From Planctomycetaceae bacterium (GTDB taxonomy: Bacteria > Planctomycetota > Planctomycetia > Planctomycetales > Planctomycetaceae), in assembly GCA_003445035.1 (NCBI GenBank), contig DLVV01000101.1, positions 512 to 10,898 of the forward strand: DNA of 10,387 nucleotides, written 5' to 3'. The position numbers and the translations under genes are program-made. Below the pieces are notes generated by a model, which worked only from the letters and a program-made list of their open reading frames with translations, had not been told where the DNA came from and made no database searches. Position 1 is the first letter of the stretch; the number at the start of each line of letters is the position of its first letter. Of the stretch, positions 5,462 through 10,387 are shown piece by piece.

Positions 5462-8400
5462 GGGTGTTGAATCTGCGATGCAGCCGATCGCGCGGCTCGA
5501 CCGGGCGGCCGGTCTCGGGCAACGGCCCCACCGTGCTGCCGTTGCCGGTGTAGAGATCCATGTCCTTGCACCAGCCGACCGTCTCGAGCACCAGCCTTCG
5601 GGTCCAGCCCTTCGGAGGCCCGCTCTCTGGAGCCTCGAACTCGACGTGGATCTCCTCGCCCGGACCGAAGATCGCCACCGCGTCGTCTGCGGTGCCGACC
5701 AGTTCCTCGACCGCTCCGAACCGGGTGTAGAACCCCTCGGGGTCGATGATCTCGGGGTGTGCAGCCCGGGTGGTGTAGTCAAAATGCGGCCGGAACTGTT
5801 CCTTCAACTGCCGCACCATGAAACCGCTCTCCCGCAGGTCCGCCACGACCAGCTTCATCTCCCGCCGGGCCAGTTCCGGGCAGTCCTCGCTGCGGATCAC
5901 CGTCAACCGGTCCCAGTAGATCTCGAGGTTGGTCCTCAATCTCAGCGCCGTCGTCCCCTGCGGCAGCCTGTCGGTCGGCAGCGGAAGAGCCATCTGGCGG
6001 GGCATCCCGCCGGGGTACCCGAAGCTCGCCGCCAACTCGACCCAGTTCCCGTTGGCATCTCGGGCCTCCAGAGTCGGTGGTTCGAATGCCGCCTTGGCCT
6101 GCCAGGCCGAAAACGCCGTCTGCGAATAGGGGAATTCGACCCAGCCGTCGGCCAGCAGTACCGGTCGGCCCGGCCCCCGGTCCAGCGGCTCGGAAAACTC
6201 CATCACCAGCACGTGTTCGCCGGCCAGGCGGCCCAGGAACCGGCCATCCAGCCGCCCCACCTCGGCCGCGCGGTGGTCGACGCTGCGGACCCGTGAGGTC
6301 ACATCCTCGCCCCGTTCGTTGGTAACCCGCTCCGGGTCCTGGGCAATCCGGTAGGTGATCGGCCGGCCCGTCGGATCCGGTAGCGCGGTGGCCAGTCGTT
6401 CGTCGAGCACCATCTGCCAACCCGGCGGCACGTCCCAGGCCACCAGCCCCACCCGGTCCAGGTACGTCAGTTCGGGCATCGGCTCGGTCAGCTTCAACCG
6501 GAATCGCCCGTCGACCGGCCGGGCCAGGCCCGCCGGCAGCAGGAAGTTCTCGGTCGGATCCGACGGCGCGTAGGTGCCCGGTTCGACCAGGTAGCCCATC
6601 CCACCGACGGCCAGCAGGTCGCTGACGAATCGGTAGCCGGTACCGTCCCAGGCGAACAGCACCGGGCAACTGGTCGGCATCTTGTCCTCTTCCTCGATCA
6701 CGTGGCGAACCCCGGCGGCCAGGTTCAGCCGGGCCTGGGTGACCCCCTCGGACCAGATGATCTTCAGGAAATCGGCACGCTCGGCGCCGGCCGATCCCAT
6801 CGCCACCGGCTGCAGGCTCTGTCCCGCACCCGAATCGGCCGGCAGGGAATCCCCACGGAAGGTCCGGCCCCCGGCACGGACGAGCACGGTGTTGCCCAGC
6901 CCCGACGCATTGGACCGTTCACGATATCTGCCCTTCTTTTTTCCCGACAGCGCGATCGAGAAGAACCGGTGACGCCCGCTACCGGCGGCCCACACCATCG
7001 GCGGCCCGTCGACCGTGGCTCCCACAACCGCCGGGCCGCGGGCGTGGTCGATCACGACCGTGGTCCACGTGCCCAGCGGGTCGTGTTCGCCCGAATCGGC
7101 CAGGTCGAGCAAGTCGAATTTCTCCAGGTCGGCCGGCAACACCCAGGCCGACCAGCCACTGGTCCCCACCAGCAGCTCGACTCGCCCGTCACCGGTCACA
7201 TCCGCCAGGGCGATCCGCACCGTTCCCTCGCCGATCGCTCCGGTGGTGGCCCCGAATCCCAACAGCATCTTGTCCCACTTCCCGTCGGGCTTGCGGGTCC
7301 AGCGAACCAGCGAGGCGGAATCGACCGCGTAGAGTTCGACCTGGCCGTCGGCATCGACGTCCCCGGCCACCGCGGCCGTGAACGGTGCCCCGGCCAACTG
7401 GCCGGGTGTCTTCTCGGCGTGATAACGCCAGCTGCGATCGTTCCACAACAGGACGTTCCCGACCGGTTTGGCTTCATCCGCTTTGCCCGGCGGGCCCAGC
7501 AACAGGATGTCCAGGTCACGGTCGCCGTCAAAATCGGCAACAACGGTGGATGCCGATATCGCGCCCGAACGATCAACGCCCACCTTGGCGCTGATGTCCT
7601 CGAACGTGCCGTCCCGGTTGTTGTTGAGCAGTTGGGCGGGCTTGTCGCGGTGGATCAGCAGCAGGTCCAGGTCGGCGTCATGATCGAGATCCAGGCAGAC
7701 GCCGTCGATCGTCTCGGCGTCGTCCCCGGCCGCCTTGGCCTTGGCCGTCACGTCGCTCCACTCCCCAGCCTTCGACTGCCGCCACAACTGGTTGGGTCCC
7801 CTGCGACACAGGTAAACATCGACCAGTCCGTCATTGTCGAAGTCGCCCCACAACGGTGCGACCACGTCGGGCACCGCGGCCAGCGGGTGGTCCTTGTCCA
7901 TCGAGAATCCATCGAGTCCCCTGGTCGGATCCGATCCCAGCAGCACGTGATTGCCGTCGGCAGCGACCAGGAACAGGTCCTGGTATCCGTCGCCGTTGAT
8001 GTCGCATGTGGTCAGGCTGGCCCCGGCAGGCATCCGGACCGACCCGGCCGACGCGATTTCTGCGGGGGGCTCGAACAGCGGACCTTCGGGCCGCTTGACC
8101 GGCTGCACCTCGCCGGGAGAAAGCCCGGCGCGGATGGCCAGCCCCTTGGCACCCATCAGCGTGTACTTGTAGTCGAAGATGACCGACAGCGGGTGATTGC
8201 GGAGCAGGCTGAACTCCTCCATGTGCCGCCCCGATTCTTCGTATTTCTTCTCCTGCCTCAACAGGTCCCAGCAACGGTAGTGGGCCGACTGGAAATACGG
8301 CTCCAGTTGCAGAGCCTTCTGGTACCACTCGATCGCCTCGGCTGAGTGATCGTCTTCCAGGCAACGGGCCAGGAAGTAAGCCGAGTGCGGATCGCGGGGG

Positions 8401-8873
8401 TCCTGCTTGACGGCTCGCTGGAACTGAACCTCCGCCTGGCCGATGCGGGCGGCGTGAAACAGCGAGATGCCCAGGCAATAGGTCGCCTCGGCGTGGTCGG
8501 GATCGGCGGCGACGACCTCCTCGAGAATCGGGACGGCCGAAGCTCCTTTCTGGGTGTGCTGGAGCACGGCGATGGCCAGGTTGACCTTGGCGTCAAGCCA
8601 ACCGGGATTGTCATCGACCAGTTTCTGGAAGACCGCCATCGCCTTGGAGTACTCGTACTGCTCCATCAGCCCGGCGCCACGGTTGTTCTCCGAAACCAGC
8701 TCGGCGGTCACCCGGAACGGCGGATCGGCCGCCTGGCCGTTCTGGCCCGAAGTCCCGCTTCCCCCGGCATCAGGGGCCGGCGGGTCGTCGAAACAACCGG
8801 CCAGCAGGCCCAGCAGCAGCAGAACGACAATCCCCCACCCGGACTGTGGCACTCGACATCGGTCCTCGATCAT
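5442..8873 (-). CDS. large lipoprotein with TPR, FG-GAP/VCBS and ASPIC/UnbV-like parts
   Basis: 1143 residues. A hydrophobic signal peptide ends in the lipobox LLAGC with Cys27, predicting lipid anchoring and a periplasmic or surface site. TPR-like helices cover about 67-205. Six FG-GAP/VCBS calcium-loop motifs follow: DINGDGYQDL (291), DFDNDGLVDV (344), DLDHDADLDL (395), DFDGDRDLDI (447), DVDADGQVEL (505) and DVTGDGRVEL (558). These suggest a beta-propeller. An ASPIC/UnbV-like segment covers about 656-727, then a conserved-looking block from CPVLFAWDGTGYRFVSDLL (736) to LEIYWDRLTVI (983-993). This layout is known in TPR/CRTAC1-like proteins of planctomycetes and acidobacteria; I know no established biochemical role. 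ATG 8873 has GGGAG 7 bases upstream. It overlaps the amidase stop by four bases (ATGA), implying translational coupling. Likely role is protein-protein or glycan binding or scaffolding, inferred from the repeats. Confidence 0.9.
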   Translation of the reverse strand: MIEDRCRVPQSGWGIVVLLLLGLLAGCFDDPPAPDAGGSGTSGQNGQAADPPFRVTAELVSENNRGAGLMEQYEYSKAMAVFQKLVDDNPGWLDAKVNLAIAVLQHTQKGASAVPILEEVVAADPDHAEATYCLGISLFHAARIGQAEVQFQRAVKQDPRDPHSAYFLARCLEDDHSAEAIEWYQKALQLEPYFQSAHYRCWDLLRQEKKYEESGRHMEEFSLLRNHPLSVIFDYKYTLMGAKGLAIRAGLSPGEVQPVKRPEGPLFEPPAEIASAGSVRMPAGASLTTCDINGDGYQDLFLVAADGNHVLLGSDPTRGLDGFSMDKDHPLAAVPDVVAPLWGDFDNDGLVDVYLCRRGPNQLWRQSKAGEWSDVTAKAKAAGDDAETIDGVCLDLDHDADLDLLLIHRDKPAQLLNNNRDGTFEDISAKVGVDRSGAISASTVVADFDGDRDLDILLLGPPGKADEAKPVGNVLLWNDRSWRYHAEKTPGQLAGAPFTAAVAGDVDADGQVELYAVDSASLVRWTRKPDGKWDKMLLGFGATTGAIGEGTVRIALADVTGDGRVELLVGTSGWSAWVLPADLEKFDLLDLADSGEHDPLGTWTTVVIDHARGPAVVGATVDGPPMVWAAGSGRHRFFSIALSGKKKGRYRERSNASGLGNTVLVRAGGRTFRGDSLPADSGAGQSLQPVAMGSAGAERADFLKIIWSEGVTQARLNLAAGVRHVIEEEDKMPTSCPVLFAWDGTGYRFVSDLLAVGGMGYLVEPGTYAPSDPTENFLLPAGLARPVDGRFRLKLTEPMPELTYLDRVGLVAWDVPPGWQMVLDERLATALPDPTGRPITYRIAQDPERVTNERGEDVTSRVRSVDHRAAEVGRLDGRFLGRLAGEHVLVMEFSEPLDRGPGRPVLLADGWVEFPYSQTAFSAWQAKAAFEPPTLEARDANGNWVELAASFGYPGGMPRQMALPLPTDRLPQGTTALRLRTNLEIYWDRLTVIRSEDCPELARREMKLVVADLRESGFMVRQLKEQFRPHFDYTTRAAHPEIIDPEGFYTRFGAVEELVGTADDAVAIFGPGEEIHVEFEAPESGPPKGWTRRLVLETVGWCKDMDLYTGNGSTVGPLPETGRPVEPRDRLHRRFNTRYQRGW

Positions 8874-9889
8874 GGGTTCTCTCCCGTCGTTCCAGCCGGG
8901 CCCGTTCCCGACCGTTCCCGTCCCCGGTCGATCCGCCCGCGTATCTCGTCGCCGGTCAGCGGGTGGCTGGCGGCCGGCGGTAGCCAGGACTGTTCGAGGT
9001 AGGTGTGGACTTCGCTGCGGAGATGGCTCCGCATGTCGTGGCCGACCCGACGCTGCCGTTCGGCCCGCAACGCGGCCAGGTCGATCGGAGCCACCACCAC
9101 CTTCTCACCCGGTCCCGCATCGGCCTGGGCCAAGACCCGGCCGTCAAAGTCGACCACCATGCTTCCACCCGGCCAACTGAACGGCGGGTAGTTTTCGAAG
9201 GCCGCTCCCTGGTTGCAGGCAACAACATAGGCGGTGTTCTCGACCGCGCGGGCCCGGTTGAACAGCGTCCACCAGTCCATCGGTGGCGTCGCTCCCCAGG
9301 GATCCATGTAGGCCGAGACCCGGATCAGCACCTCGGCCCCGTTGAAGGCCAGTTGCCGGATCGTCTCGGGGAACAACCAGTCGTAACAGATCGCCGCACC
9401 CAGTTTTCCCAGTTCGGTATCGACCACCGGAAAGGGATCGTCGGTGTAACCGTCCAGGTCGTGGGGACTGGCGTGCAGTTCCCAGGGGATCCACGGGTTG
9501 ACCTTGCGGTACTTCGACAGCACGCCGTCGGCCCCGACCAGGCAGGTGGTGTTGAACAGCACGCCGGGCCAGTCCGGGTCGGTTTCGATGAACGACCCGG
9601 TCTGCACCAGGCAGCCGTACTTGGCCGCCAGGGCCTGGTAGGCCTCGGTGTGTTCGTTGGGGATCTCGACGGCCAGCCGACTGGTGAGCATCTCGACCGA
9701 GTCGTAGATCGGAGCGGCGTGAGCAAACTCGGGGAAAACCAGCAGGCGAACATCGTGGAACGGTTCGTAGCCGACGATCGTCTGCTCGGCGATCGCACAC
9801 ATCCGGCGTGTCCGCTCGCCGATCTCCTCCCGGTCCGACGGGCAGGGAAAGTCGGTCTGGCAACAGGCGGCGTAGTAGCGTTCGGTCAT
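8870..9889 (-). CDS. nitrilase-superfamily carbon-nitrogen hydrolase (amidase-like)
   Basis: 339 residues, typical for the superfamily, which hydrolyses amides, carbamoyl compounds or nitriles through a cysteine thioester. The catalytic triad is complete: Glu54 in VFPEF, Lys129 in KYRKVNPW and Cys168 in AAICYDWLFPE. KYRKxxPW and a following Glu137 resemble the aliphatic amidase/formamidase branch more than true nitrilases. The substrate cannot be read from the sequence. There is no signal peptide, so it is cytoplasmic. The last 30 residues are polar, Gly- and Arg-rich and probably disordered. ATG 9889 keeps the expected N-terminal strand (YYAACCQTDF), but its ribosome site is poor (only GGGT nearby). 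It lies 71 bases after the upstream gene on the same strand and overlaps the lipoprotein gene by ATGA. An N-carbamoyl amino acid amidohydrolase is an alternative. Confidence 0.9.
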   Translation of the reverse strand: MTERYYAACCQTDFPCPSDREEIGERTRRMCAIAEQTIVGYEPFHDVRLLVFPEFAHAAPIYDSVEMLTSRLAVEIPNEHTEAYQALAAKYGCLVQTGSFIETDPDWPGVLFNTTCLVGADGVLSKYRKVNPWIPWELHASPHDLDGYTDDPFPVVDTELGKLGAAICYDWLFPETIRQLAFNGAEVLIRVSAYMDPWGATPPMDWWTLFNRARAVENTAYVVACNQGAAFENYPPFSWPGGSMVVDFDGRVLAQADAGPGEKVVVAPIDLAALRAERQRRVGHDMRSHLRSEVHTYLEQSWLPPAASHPLTGDEIRGRIDRGRERSGTGPAGTTGENP

Positions 9890-9960
9890 GGTGACCCGGT
9901 GTGTGAAGACTGGCTGGGATTCCTACGAACAGATGACCGGAAGCGAGAGAAGGAAACCCG

Positions 9961-10387
9961 TCAAATGATCAATCGCACCCCACCCAGGCTCGCCTGGTCG
10001 TACTTGAACTTCTTGCCGTGTGATCCGATGAACATCAGGTTCTTGGGGATTCCCCATTCCTCGGAATACCGGTGGATCAGTGCCGGGCTGAACGTCCCTT
10101 CCAGTTCGACGAACTCGAGATCGATTTCGGGATACGCGTCGTCGAGCACCTTGAGGTCAACCTCGAGCTTGGTGGTCTCTTCGGATGGATGCTCAACCAC
10201 CGTCACCACCTTGATCCGCTTGGTCTGCTCGTTGTCGCGAACGTACTCGACGGCCCGTCGCAGGTTGTCCACCATGTCGCCGCGGGTGAAGAAGACAACC
10301 TGTTGTGAGTTGATCTGGTCAATCTTCTTGTCGATTCCCCTGGAAATGTTCCCCAGGAACCTGGCCACCCACTTGCTGTGATACCGG
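9961..10387 (-). CDS. C-terminal end of a larger protein, possibly a permease with a Usp-like tail
   Basis: The frame is open to the right edge, so only the last 141 residues are visible and the true start lies outside. A GTG at 10368 opens the frame inside the window but lacks support, and coding continues upstream of it (RYHSKW). The visible part is soluble: an amphipathic basic segment (KWVARFLGNISRGIDKKI), then alternating beta strands and helices (QQVVFFTRGD, RIKVVTVVEHP, IDLEFVELEG) and a final FIGSHGKKFKYDQASLGG. The GSHG followed by a glycine pair resembles the nucleotide-loop end of universal stress protein domains. From general recall this looks like the cytoplasmic tail of some APC-type amino acid permeases, but no membrane segment is visible here. 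It precedes the amidase by 71 bases on the same strand and may share its transcript. Confidence 0.6.
   Translation of the reverse strand, partial: RYHSKWVARFLGNISRGIDKKIDQINSQQVVFFTRGDMVDNLRRAVEYVRDNEQTKRIKVVTVVEHPSEETTKLEVDLKVLDDAYPEIDLEFVELEGTFSPALIHRYSEEWGIPKNLMFIGSHGKKFKYDQASLGGVRLII

Noticed and set aside
5016..6296. Plus-strand open frame of 426 codons over the end of the transporter and the lipoprotein gene
   Set aside because: It overlaps the transporter in another frame and is antisense to the lipoprotein; it is a shadow frame.
6702..8345. Plus-strand open frame of 547 codons opposite the lipoprotein gene
   Set aside because: It is antisense to a gene with clear signal peptide, TPR and FG-GAP motifs. 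Its translation is low-complexity and resembles no family. Such frames are common opposite GC-rich genes.
9005..10381. Plus-strand open frame of 458 codons across the amidase and the cut gene
   Set aside because: It runs antisense through two real genes and the spacer between them, and its product has no recognisable features.

Overview
This is a GC-rich bacterial window. It most likely comes from a planctomycete (Planctomycetota). The evidence is a primary-type sigma-70 factor with a long spacer, a very long lipoprotein combining TPR, FG-GAP/VCBS and ASPIC/UnbV-like parts, an Nramp-family transporter of the 'GSGE' type, and wide GC-driven open antisense frames. The phylum assignment is an inference from gene content. 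I see no rRNA, tRNA, CRISPR array, insertion sequence or phage gene.

Left part (1-2594, minus strand): a probable three-gene operon read right to left. It holds a small acidic protein of unknown function, a PtsN-like EIIA protein (PTS phosphorelay, regulatory type), and a primary sigma factor (rpoD-like) that runs off the left edge just before its stop codon. Each gene has a Shine-Dalgarno sequence. The spacer before rpoD is AT-rich and has two short palindromes.

Centre (2595-3474): about 880 bases without a credible protein gene, lying between divergent transcription units. Its plus strand holds a cluster of good hairpins, one with a GAAA tetraloop, and a pair of mutually exclusive hairpins. 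The second of that pair runs into a T tract like an intrinsic terminator. It could be a long structured leader of the transporter gene or a separate small RNA.

Plus-strand gene (3475-5364): an Nramp-superfamily transporter of 629 residues. The canonical metal-site motifs are replaced, and it has an insertion of about 145 residues in a predicted periplasmic loop. It converges on the next group, with hairpins in the short gap.

Right part (5442-10387, minus strand): in transcription order, the C-terminal end of a gene that may encode a permease with a Usp-like cytoplasmic tail (off the right edge), a nitrilase-superfamily amidase with its full Glu-Lys-Cys triad, and an 1143-residue lipoprotein. 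The amidase stop and lipoprotein start overlap as ATGA, so these two are probably translated together. A plausible but unproven reading is uptake and hydrolysis of an amide or amino-acid-like compound, with a large surface or periplasmic binding or scaffold protein made alongside.
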